A program made the translations under genes and the position numbers. 64,000 nucleotides of DNA from Deinococcus multiflagellatus (lineage in GTDB: Bacteria > Deinococcota > Deinococci > Deinococcales > Deinococcaceae): positions 76,612-140,611 of the forward strand of contig NZ_JAIQXV010000012.1 of assembly GCF_020166415.1 (NCBI RefSeq). Direction: 5' to 3'. The notes below the pieces were generated by a model, which worked only from the letters and a program-made list of their open reading frames with translations, did not search any database and was not told the origin of the DNA. Within the stretch, counting starts at the first letter, position 1. Each line of letters starts with the position of its first letter. Shown piece by piece: positions 8,392 to 15,269 of the stretch.

Positions 8392-8831
8392 GAACGATCT
8401 TTCTGGCGACGTTGACCCTTCTGACTCCTGCGCTGGCGGGTGGCCTCGCCGACGCAGCACCGAGCAGACCATACGAGATCATCATCAAGGCCAGCGCGCT
8501 GACTGACCCTTCATGGAAGTTGGCTGATGTGTACCTGCGCAATAACACTGCCCAGCCGCTCCAAGCCACGGTGAGTGGCTGCCCTCTCCACTACGCGGTG
8601 ACCTTTAACCGTCAGGTGGTGAACCGCTACGACGCAGGCAGCATCTGTAACACGGCGCTGTACACCATCGCTGTGCCTGCTCGCGCGGCGGTGGTGGTGC
8701 GCCGGGGCATCCAGGTCGTGAAGAAAGGCGGACCGCAACTGTCAACGCTGATGGTGTCAGGGAACTACAGCTTGACCCCGGCAGGTCAGCGCGAACGCAC
8801 CCTTTCTTTCAACGTTCCTGTTCTCAAATAA
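8388..8831 (+). CDS. Secreted protein coupled to the S1 protease, possible inhibitor
   Basis: A 147-residue protein with a Sec signal peptide (cleavage near ALAGG, residues 17-19). The mature part is a predicted beta-sandwich (ADVYLRNNTAQPLQATVSGC, then a strand pair and RTLSFNVPV at the end) with two cysteines that could pair. The layout recalls BsuPI-type proteinase inhibitors, but the similarity is weak. The ATGA overlap with the protease gene is the best evidence that it works with the protease, as inhibitor, chaperone or substrate. Confidence 0.55.
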   Translation: MRTIFLATLTLLTPALAGGLADAAPSRPYEIIIKASALTDPSWKLADVYLRNNTAQPLQATVSGCPLHYAVTFNRQVVNRYDAGSICNTALYTIAVPARAAVVVRRGIQVVKKGGPQLSTLMVSGNYSLTPAGQRERTLSFNVPVLK

Positions 8832-8927
8832 ACTTTTCCGTATCGCTTAGCTGAAGACCTGAGGGCGTCACACCCTGGGACCAACGGCACAATCACGCGG
8901 CGGGCATCTCTCAATCCCCCGCATCAT

Positions 8928-8962
8928 GACCGCTCGACACCCAGGTGTTGAGCGGTCTCTTG
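8928..8962 (+). terminator. Hairpin terminator
   Basis: GACCGCTCGACACC pairs with GGTGTTGAGCGGTC with one mismatch, followed by TCTT. It lies about 95 bp after the secreted partner gene and ahead of the next box. Confidence 0.6.
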
Positions 8963-9000
8963 CCGGAATGGACGGGCGCCTCAACCTGCTGCGTCGCCCC

Positions 9001-9023
9001 CTTGCGGTGCCGACCAGCGCCCC
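9001..9023 (+). promoter_or_regulatory. CTTG-N8-ACCAGCGCCCC box
   Basis: CTTG at 9001, box at 9013. An ATG lies 38 nt after CTTG at 9039 and opens a frame overlapping the next gene; that frame does not look like a real protein. The DUF7007 gene at 9113 has its own GGAG/AAGG site, so the transcript would carry a 74-nt leader. Confidence 0.6.
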
Positions 9024-9112
9024 CCCAGGGTGCAGGACATGGCTGAGCTACGGCCACTGGTGCGCCGCGCTGTGCAGGGTGGTCGGCTTTCCCGGCTCGG
9101 CGAGGAGAAGGT

Positions 9113-10342
9113 ATGTCTCAACGGTTCGAAGTCCCTGAGGGGGTCGTCATCAACCTTCACGTCACGGCGCCCCAGGCGCTGGGCGGCCAGATCCTGGCCC
9201 AGTCGGTGGACAGCGCAGCACTGGCGCAGCGGTGCGACCAGATCAATGCGCTGGCGGCGAGCCAGGGCCAGCCGGCGCAGGCCTGGCTTGAGGTGGACGA
9301 CTGCATCGTCTATCCGCCGGCCGCCTGCGCGCCGCCGGCCCCCACGGTGGGCAGCGTGAGTCCCTGGGGTGAGGTGCTCCGGGCGCAGGCCGTGCAGCCG
9401 GGCGTGACCTACGTGCAGACCGCCCGGCACGGGGGCTATCACCTCATGCCGCTGGTGAATCAGCGCATGCCGCCCCCCGTTCGCCGGGGCAGCGGGTGGT
9501 ATGAGGCCGACATTGAGGGTGCGGTGTGCGCCCACGCGGTGCCGCTCCCGGGCGCCGACCCGCTGCATGTTCAGGCGGTCCTGCTGCGGTATTACCCGGA
9601 GCTGCTTACCCAGCCCGTGGATGACGGGCAAACGGTCGCCCCGCCCACCCTGGCCGAACTGGCGCGGACCCTGCCCGCACAGCACCGTCTGGTGGCGGTG
9701 CCTGGGACAGGCGGCGGCGTCCAGTGGCTGAGTGTGGCCCCGGGAACGGCCTTGCCGGAGCACGCCTGGGTGTGTCCCTCCACCGCCGTCCGGACCCTGG
9801 CCGGGCCAGATCTCCCACTGGCCACCCGCCAGCGCTTCGAGGGCCAACTAACGCGGCGCGCGCAGCTGGCGCTGTCCGCCACGGCACCCCGCTTTCCACG
9901 GGCCCTGCGCCTGCTGCTGGCTGCCAGTGTGCTGCCGCTGTGTCTCGTGACGCCGCCCCTGGTCAGTGCCCTGCTGGCGGTGGTGACGGCCGGACTGCTG
10001 GCGTCGTTCTGGTGGCCTCAGCCCAGGGTGGAGGTCACTGAGGATGTGGATGTGCTCAACCGCCGGGTGACACTGGAGCTGCTGTCAGACGCATTGGTCC
10101 CGTTTCACCTCGTGGTGGTGCCCGCGTCCGACGACCAGACCGCGACCATTCTGAGCCGGTCAGGTCAGGTGCGGGCGCGGGTCAGGGCGGACGTGGACGA
10201 ATCGGTCAGTGTGCTGACCTCAGGCGGCCCTGTCCTCCTGATGGGCTGGGCGCAGCCGGCCCCTGGTCTGGACCATGAAATGACGCTTCAGGGCGCGGTG
10301 GCCACCCGACTGATGCTGGGTGAGGTGCTCCAAGCAGGTTGA
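9113..10342 (+). CDS. DUF7007-domain membrane protein
   Basis: A 409-residue protein. Residues about 80-165 match the DUF7007 pattern found in many plasmid proteins: SPWGEVLRAQ, TARHGGYHL, SGWYEADIEGAVCA and a following YYPE. Two adjacent hydrophobic segments at about 264-302 look like membrane helices, and a soluble beta-rich tail follows. The start has GGAG and AAGG within 10 nt. Its function is unknown. It overlaps the next small gene and stands just ahead of the RNA polymerase beta-prime gene. Confidence 0.65.
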   Translation: MSQRFEVPEGVVINLHVTAPQALGGQILAQSVDSAALAQRCDQINALAASQGQPAQAWLEVDDCIVYPPAACAPPAPTVGSVSPWGEVLRAQAVQPGVTYVQTARHGGYHLMPLVNQRMPPPVRRGSGWYEADIEGAVCAHAVPLPGADPLHVQAVLLRYYPELLTQPVDDGQTVAPPTLAELARTLPAQHRLVAVPGTGGGVQWLSVAPGTALPEHAWVCPSTAVRTLAGPDLPLATRQRFEGQLTRRAQLALSATAPRFPRALRLLLAASVLPLCLVTPPLVSALLAVVTAGLLASFWWPQPRVEVTEDVDVLNRRVTLELLSDALVPFHLVVVPASDDQTATILSRSGQVRARVRADVDESVSVLTSGGPVLLMGWAQPAPGLDHEMTLQGAVATRLMLGEVLQAG

Positions 10343-10560
10343 CACGCCGACCTGCGCCCATGAACGGTGCCCCCATGTCCACGGACCGCCTGCATCTCGA
10401 ACAGACCTACTTGCCCAATGTGCCCCAGCCGCTGGCAGACGCGGTGTGGACCTTTGCGCTGCAGCAATCCCGGCTGCTGCCCCACCACGATCTGGCCCAG
10501 GCCTACCGGGATGTGGCCGCGCTCATTCGCCTGGCGCGGCGCACCGGCGACGTGGGGTAG
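10339..10560 (+). CDS. Small unknown protein
   Basis: A protein of up to 73 residues. The TTG at 10339 overlaps the previous stop (TTGA); an ATG at 10360 is the alternative start. It is a predicted helical protein (PLADAVWTFALQQSRLL, then DLAQAYRDVAALIRLARR). No family is recognised. The gene is followed by the box that leads into the beta-prime gene. Confidence 0.4.
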   Translation: MTRRPAPMNGAPMSTDRLHLEQTYLPNVPQPLADAVWTFALQQSRLLPHHDLAQAYRDVAALIRLARRTGDVG

Positions 10561-10585
10561 CGCGCCGGCGCACCGGTTACTGGGG

Positions 10586-10608
10586 CTTGCCGGTTCCACC
10601 AGCGCCCC
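10586..10608 (+). promoter_or_regulatory. CTTG-N8-ACCAGCGCCCC box before the beta-prime gene
   Basis: CTTG at 10586 and the exact 11-mer at 10598, with the ATG of the RNA polymerase gene 38 nt after CTTG. No TANNNT hexamer lies between the box and the ATG. Confidence 0.65.
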
Positions 10609-10623
10609 TTCAGGCTGCGCCCC

Positions 10624-13545
10624 ATGCAGCCCCTCCGACTTCGCTTCCGCCTGGCGGGTGACGCCCGGACTCTGGCGCGGAGTTCCGGAGTAGTCCGGTC
10701 GGCCCGGACCCAGAGTTACCGCACCGGGCAGCCGCATCCGGGCGGTCTGTTTGACCCGGCCCTCATGGGCCAGGGGCGTGCGTCGCGCGTGACCAGCGCC
10801 CACATCGAGTTGCCGCTGCCCTGCGCGCATCCGCTGTATTTGCGCGACATCGCGCATCTGCTGGACTGGACCGAACGTCATCTGCGCCAGGTGCTGGCGG
10901 GCCAGGCCAGCGCTGATCCAGCGCAGCCCCTGACCCTTGCCCACTCCACAGGCGAGGCAGTCTGGACGGCCCTGGCCGCCGTGCGGGCGCCGCGCTCTCG
11001 CCGGGGGCAACAGGTGCTGGCGGCCCTGGCTGCGCAGGGCCTGCGCCCCACTGACCTGATGCTGCGCGCACTGCCCGTCCACCCGGCGGGACTGCGGCCC
11101 ATCGTGGCCTGGCGGGGGCGTCTGGCGTCCAGTGACCTGACGGACCTGTACCGGCGCGTGCTGCACGCGGCCGACCGCCTGGAGAAGCTGCGCGGCGGCG
11201 AGCTGCCCGATCTGGTGCTGCGCGCGGCGTGCGCTCAGGTGCAGGGCGCGGTGGACGCCGCCCTCCTGCACCTGGCCGCTGGGCTCGGGGGGAAGACCGG
11301 GCGCCTGCGCCGCACCGCCCTGGGCAAACGGGTGGACTTCAGCGGGCGCGCCGTCATTACGCCGGATCCGTCCCTGACGCTGGACCAGGTGGCGCTGCCG
11401 GAAGCCATGGCCCGCACCCTGTTTGCCCCTCACCTGATCGCCGCGCTGCGCCGGGAAGGGGTGCCGTTCCGGGTGACGCGCGCCGTCCTCGCTGATCCAC
11501 GGCCGCTGGACGCCGACACGCGGGCCACCCTGGAGACGCTGATGGCGGCCGCCACAGTGCTGGTCAACCGGGCTCCTACGCTGCACCGGCCCAGCCTGCT
11601 GGCCTTTACCCCGGTGCTCTCGCCCGGTCTGACCCTCGGCCTGCATCCCCTGGCCTGTGAAGGCATGAACGCGGACTTTGACGGCGACACCGTGGCGGTG
11701 CATCTGGTCCTGGGCACGGCGGCCCAGCGCGAGGCGCGCGAACGCCTGACGCTGCGGGCCAACCTCCGCAGCCCCGCGACGGGCCAGCTGGCGGTGAAAC
11801 CCAGCAAGGATATGGTCCTGGGGCTGTACCAGTTGACTCAGGCTGCCGCGTCCAGCCGGACGCCGTTGCCTGCGTTTTGCGGTCCGGACGAGGCGGCGCT
11901 GGCTGTGGCCACTGGCGTCGCCGACTGGACCGACGACTGCCTGGTCATGCTGGGGGGCGAGCGCGTGCGGGCCACGCCCGGTCAGGCCCAGGTGTGGCAG
12001 ACCGTAACGGCCCTGACCGGTGACGCTGGCCTGTACCGGCCGCAGCCGCTGACCAAAGGGGCCGTGACCACCTTGATCAGTCAGGCCCTGGCGCGCTGTG
12101 GCCCGGACACGGCCGCGCAACTGCTGGACGCCCTCAAAACGGTCGGGCTGACCCACGCGACGGTCGCGGGGCTCAGCATCGGGATCAGCGACGTGCTGGA
12201 ACTGCCCGAACGAAGCGAGTGGCTGGCGCTGGGTCAGGCGCAGGTTCAGGCGCTGGACGCGCAGGTCGCGGCAGGCCTGCTGACCAGTCCGGAGCGCGAC
12301 CGCGCGGCCCTCCAGACCTGGACGGAGCTCAAAGAGGCCCTGGGCGCCGAAACCGTGGCGTGGTTCGAGGCCTCGGCGCACAATCCCCTGACGGTGCTGC
12401 TGACCAGTGGCGCCCGGGGCAGCAGCGCGCAGCTCACGCAACTGGCGGCCATGCGCGGCCTGATGGCGCGTCCGGACGGCACCACCGTGCTGCACCCGGT
12501 GCTGAGCTCGTTCCGGCGGGGGCTCTCGCCGCTCGAATATTTCCTGAGCAGCCACGGGGCCAGGAAAGGGGCCGCCGACACCGCGCTGCGCACCGCGCAT
12601 GCGGGGTATCTCACGCGGAGATTGGTGCTGACCTTGCAGCACTGGCGTGTGGCGCCTGGCGACTGCGGCGACACCACCGGGGTGGCGGAAGAGCCGCCCA
12701 GTCCTGGCCGGATACGCCTGCCGGGTGGCCGGGTGCGCTCCCCCCTGACCTGCCGCCTGGAGACCGGCACCTGCGCCGCGTGTTACGGCGCGGACCTGGG
12801 CCACGTGGACCTGCGGGCCGCGCCCGCTGGCCACCCGGCCGGGCTGCTGGCCGCGCAGAGCCTGGGTGAACCCGGCACCCAGCTCACCATGCGCACCTTT
12901 CATACGGGTGGGGTGGCCCAGGCCGCCGATATGACCCACGGCCTGCTGGCGGTGACCCGGCTGCTGGACACGCCGCACCCGGAGCCGGCTGACCTGGCCC
13001 GCGCCCTGCACCGGGCCTACGCGGCGCAGGGGGTCGCGCTTCATCCGGTGCACGCCGAGGTGGTCGCGCGCGGGGTGGCCGGCCGGGGCCTGCGGCGCAC
13101 CCCGGCCGGCCCTGGCTTGCTGGCCCAGGCCGCGCTGGGACACACCGCTCAGACGCTGGCCCAGGCGGCCCTGCACGCCCAGACCGACCCCGGCACCACG
13201 CTGACCGCCCAGACCCTCACGGCGGGGGTGGCGGCCTGGCTGGAAAGAGCCGGGCGGCGGGACGGGCCGGACGAGGCGCCTCCTGAAGACGGGAGTGGCG
13301 AGGGACTTGCCAGGCGCACCAGCGCCCCTGGACGCTGCGGCCATGACAGCCGATCTGATCACGATGGGTTTGGGGGTGGTCACCCTGCTGAGCCTGACCA
13401 CCACGGGTATGCTGTGGCGCGAGACCCAGCGCCTGAAACGCCAGGTGACCCAGCTGTTGGAACACAGCGAAGTGGTCTGGGCCTCGATCAACAGTCAGGC
13501 GGACGAGATGACGGGCATCCGGCGCGACATGGGCGAGCTTGGTGA
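10624..13545 (+). CDS. Compact DNA-directed RNA polymerase beta-prime homologue
   Basis: The open frame is 973 codons, against about 1200-1530 for cellular beta-prime. Conserved blocks occur in the right order: GGLFDP (about 40-45), SAHIELPLP, LPVHPAGLRP, SSDLTDLYRRV, LGKRVDFSGRAVI (lid/rudder side), VNRAPTLHRPSL, and the catalytic NADFDGD at 349-355. The bridge-helix side SGARGSSAQ-TQLAAMRGLM is at about 595-620, HGARKGAADTAL follows, then a four-Cys zinc site (GDCG...TCRLETGTCAACYG) and the trigger loop GEPGTQLTMRTFHTGG at 748-763. The N-terminal zinc finger and the large lineage insertions are missing. The C-terminal blocks (QGV-H--H-EVV) are present until about residue 885. Beyond 13286 the frame overlaps the next gene, so the true end is probably near there. 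No beta subunit is seen in the window. Confidence 0.85.
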   Translation: MQPLRLRFRLAGDARTLARSSGVVRSARTQSYRTGQPHPGGLFDPALMGQGRASRVTSAHIELPLPCAHPLYLRDIAHLLDWTERHLRQVLAGQASADPAQPLTLAHSTGEAVWTALAAVRAPRSRRGQQVLAALAAQGLRPTDLMLRALPVHPAGLRPIVAWRGRLASSDLTDLYRRVLHAADRLEKLRGGELPDLVLRAACAQVQGAVDAALLHLAAGLGGKTGRLRRTALGKRVDFSGRAVITPDPSLTLDQVALPEAMARTLFAPHLIAALRREGVPFRVTRAVLADPRPLDADTRATLETLMAAATVLVNRAPTLHRPSLLAFTPVLSPGLTLGLHPLACEGMNADFDGDTVAVHLVLGTAAQREARERLTLRANLRSPATGQLAVKPSKDMVLGLYQLTQAAASSRTPLPAFCGPDEAALAVATGVADWTDDCLVMLGGERVRATPGQAQVWQTVTALTGDAGLYRPQPLTKGAVTTLISQALARCGPDTAAQLLDALKTVGLTHATVAGLSIGISDVLELPERSEWLALGQAQVQALDAQVAAGLLTSPERDRAALQTWTELKEALGAETVAWFEASAHNPLTVLLTSGARGSSAQLTQLAAMRGLMARPDGTTVLHPVLSSFRRGLSPLEYFLSSHGARKGAADTALRTAHAGYLTRRLVLTLQHWRVAPGDCGDTTGVAEEPPSPGRIRLPGGRVRSPLTCRLETGTCAACYGADLGHVDLRAAPAGHPAGLLAAQSLGEPGTQLTMRTFHTGGVAQAADMTHGLLAVTRLLDTPHPEPADLARALHRAYAAQGVALHPVHAEVVARGVAGRGLRRTPAGPGLLAQAALGHTAQTLAQAALHAQTDPGTTLTAQTLTAGVAAWLERAGRRDGPDEAPPEDGSGEGLARRTSAPGRCGHDSRSDHDGFGGGHPAEPDHHGYAVARDPAPETPGDPAVGTQRSGLGLDQQSGGRDDGHPARHGRAW
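13306..13328 (+). promoter_or_regulatory. CTTG-N8-ACCAGCGCCCC box
   Basis: CTTG at 13306, box at 13318, ATG 13343 at 37 nt. It lies inside the 3' overrun of the beta-prime frame, which argues that the beta-prime gene ends before it. Confidence 0.65.
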
Positions 13546-13630
13546 GCAGGTGGGCCGGGTCGAAGCCATGAACGAGGAGCTGCTGAGCGCCCACGATCAG
13601 ACCTGGGGGCTGCCTTCGGCCGGCGACTGA
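13343..13630 (+). CDS. Small membrane-anchored coiled-coil protein
   Basis: A 95-residue protein. Residues about 5-22 form one membrane helix (ITMGLGVVTLLSLTTTGML); the rest is a basic then heptad-patterned helix (RLKRQVTQLLEHSEVVW). The ATG is the one fixed by the upstream box; a GTG at 13295 is upstream of the box. It overlaps the last part of the beta-prime frame in another phase. The function is unknown. Confidence 0.55.
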   Translation: MTADLITMGLGVVTLLSLTTTGMLWRETQRLKRQVTQLLEHSEVVWASINSQADEMTGIRRDMGELGEQVGRVEAMNEELLSAHDQTWGLPSAGD

Positions 13631-13657
13631 CCTGCGCCGAGTGGCCGCGCCCCCGAG

Positions 13658-13685
13658 TGGCCTGGGGCTGAGGGCCCCAGGCCCA
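13658..13685 (+). promoter_or_regulatory. Start-proximal hairpin, N9 to ATG 13695
   Basis: TGGCCTGGGGC pairs with G(C)CCCAGGCC(CA). The 9-nt gap to ATG selects a start 54 nt inside the longest frame. Confidence 0.75.
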
Positions 13686-13694
13686 GGGACCAGC

Positions 13695-15269
13695 ATGGAC
13701 ACGCTCTCGGCACTGCACACCCGGACCCTGAACACCGCCCTGATTCAGCACCCGAAGCTCAAACCCCTTCAGCCGCACGCCGCCGCCGTGGTCCAGGAGA
13801 CCGGGCTCACCCATATTCACGGGGCCCTGCTGGGCGCCGCCGCCATGCTGTTGACGGGCCGGATTGAGGCGGTGGGCTCACCCAGTGGCGATCATCTGTG
13901 CGCCGTCGTCAGTGGGCGACTGCTGCACCTTCAGCAGGACGCCGCGATGAACCGCGTGTTCACGGCGGAACCGGGCATGCCGCAGGTTGACCAGCTGATC
14001 GGCGCGGCCGCCACCTTGCTGCTGGCCGACCTGACCACTCCTGGGGATCACCCGCTGCGCGCCGTGCTGGCAGGCGCATTTCAGCCTGCTGGCACCCCAG
14101 CGGACCTTCCCCCCGCGCCGCTTGAGCGCCTGTCGGCCCATCTGGCGCAGCTGGTCCGTCAGGCCGAACAGGACCCTCAGGTGTCCACACGGTCCGGCGC
14201 CCTGAGCGCGCCGCGCCAGAAGCTGACCTCGGTCTTCGCCGGGGCCACGGTGGACCTGAGCCCCGGTGTGGCAGCGGCGGCGCAGCCGGCGCTGGAGGGC
14301 CGCCTCACCCGCTGGATTGAGCAGGGCCTGAACGTGCTGCTGGTGGGGCCCACCGCCACGTTCAAAACCACCACGGCGACACGGGCGGCGGCGGCAACCG
14401 GGGCCTACATCGTGATGGTGGGGGGCCGCCCGGGGCTGGAGGACCGCGACCTGTTCGGGGGCATCTATCCCTCAAAGGAGGGGCCGGTGTGGGTGGACGG
14501 CCCCGTGACCGAAGCCTTCGCCAAAGCGGCCGGGGGGGTGCGCACCGTGCTGATTCTGAACGAGCTGACCCGCTTCGAGCCCATGTACCTGGGCGCCATG
14601 ATCGGCGCGCTCGACGACGTCGATGAAGCGACGCTGCGGCAGATGGGCGCCGCGCCGACCAGGGCGGCGCCGGCGCGGTACTACGCCCTGCGGCTGCCCA
14701 ACGGCGAACTGATTTCGGCGCCGGTGGACACCCTCAGTGTGATTGGCACCACGAACATCGGTCAGGACTACCAGGCGGCCCAGGAACTCGACGCCGCGTT
14801 GCTGCGCCGCTTCGACCGCCACGTGGACGTGCCGTACGCCGACGAACTTCGCACCGCCGCCGTGATCAGCTCGAAATGCTCGCATCCCGGGCTGGCCACG
14901 GCGGCGGCCCATCTGGAGCTGCGCTCGCGGATGGAGGTGCAGGGCGCCGGGCCGGGCCATGAAGGGCTGCTCGCCCGCGAGCTCAATCCGGCCGTCAGCG
15001 CGGCCCTGGCCATGGAAGCCCTGGACCTGCACATGCGGCAGGGCCTGAGCCTGCCAGACGCGTTTGTCGAGGCGGCCGAGGTCACGGCGGTGCCGTTCTG
15101 CGTGCCGCGCACCTTGAGCGGCGCCCAGGATGGCAGTGCGCTGGCCCGCTTTCAGGACTTGGTCCGGGAAGTCGCCGAAGGCCTGGCAGTGCTGCCGACC
15201 GCGCTCCCGGCCCAGCCGCGTCGCGGCGCCGGCCCGGCCTTCGCGCCCCTGCCGATGGCGGGCGCGTGA
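13695..15269 (+). CDS. MoxR/CobS-like AAA+ ATPase
   Basis: A 524-residue protein. After an N-terminal domain of about 190 residues comes an AAA+ core: the P-loop GPTATFKTT with K224 lacks the usual second glycine, LILNELTR with E290 takes the Walker B place, SVIGTTN is sensor 1 and LLRRFDRH carries the arginine finger. MoxR-type ATPases act with VWA proteins as chaperones or chelatase-like machines. The next gene, overlapping by GTGA, is just such a VWA protein, so the pair is likely one complex. The altered P-loop is a point to test. Confidence 0.75.
   Translation: MDTLSALHTRTLNTALIQHPKLKPLQPHAAAVVQETGLTHIHGALLGAAAMLLTGRIEAVGSPSGDHLCAVVSGRLLHLQQDAAMNRVFTAEPGMPQVDQLIGAAATLLLADLTTPGDHPLRAVLAGAFQPAGTPADLPPAPLERLSAHLAQLVRQAEQDPQVSTRSGALSAPRQKLTSVFAGATVDLSPGVAAAAQPALEGRLTRWIEQGLNVLLVGPTATFKTTTATRAAAATGAYIVMVGGRPGLEDRDLFGGIYPSKEGPVWVDGPVTEAFAKAAGGVRTVLILNELTRFEPMYLGAMIGALDDVDEATLRQMGAAPTRAAPARYYALRLPNGELISAPVDTLSVIGTTNIGQDYQAAQELDAALLRRFDRHVDVPYADELRTAAVISSKCSHPGLATAAAHLELRSRMEVQGAGPGHEGLLARELNPAVSAALAMEALDLHMRQGLSLPDAFVEAAEVTAVPFCVPRTLSGAQDGSALARFQDLVREVAEGLAVLPTALPAQPRRGAGPAFAPLPMAGA

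Noticed and set aside
8926..9138. Short plus-strand frame over a hairpin
   Set aside because: It contains the terminator hairpin and the box and has no ribosome site.
9039..9359. Frame opened by the ATG at the box distance before 9113
   Set aside because: Its translation is R/S-rich shadow of the DUF7007 gene; only the first codons could be translated.
10288..13491. Minus-strand frame of 1067 codons
   Set aside because: It mirrors the beta-prime gene in GC-rich DNA; the residues are R/G/Q/H-rich with no domain, whereas the plus strand has a full set of conserved motifs.
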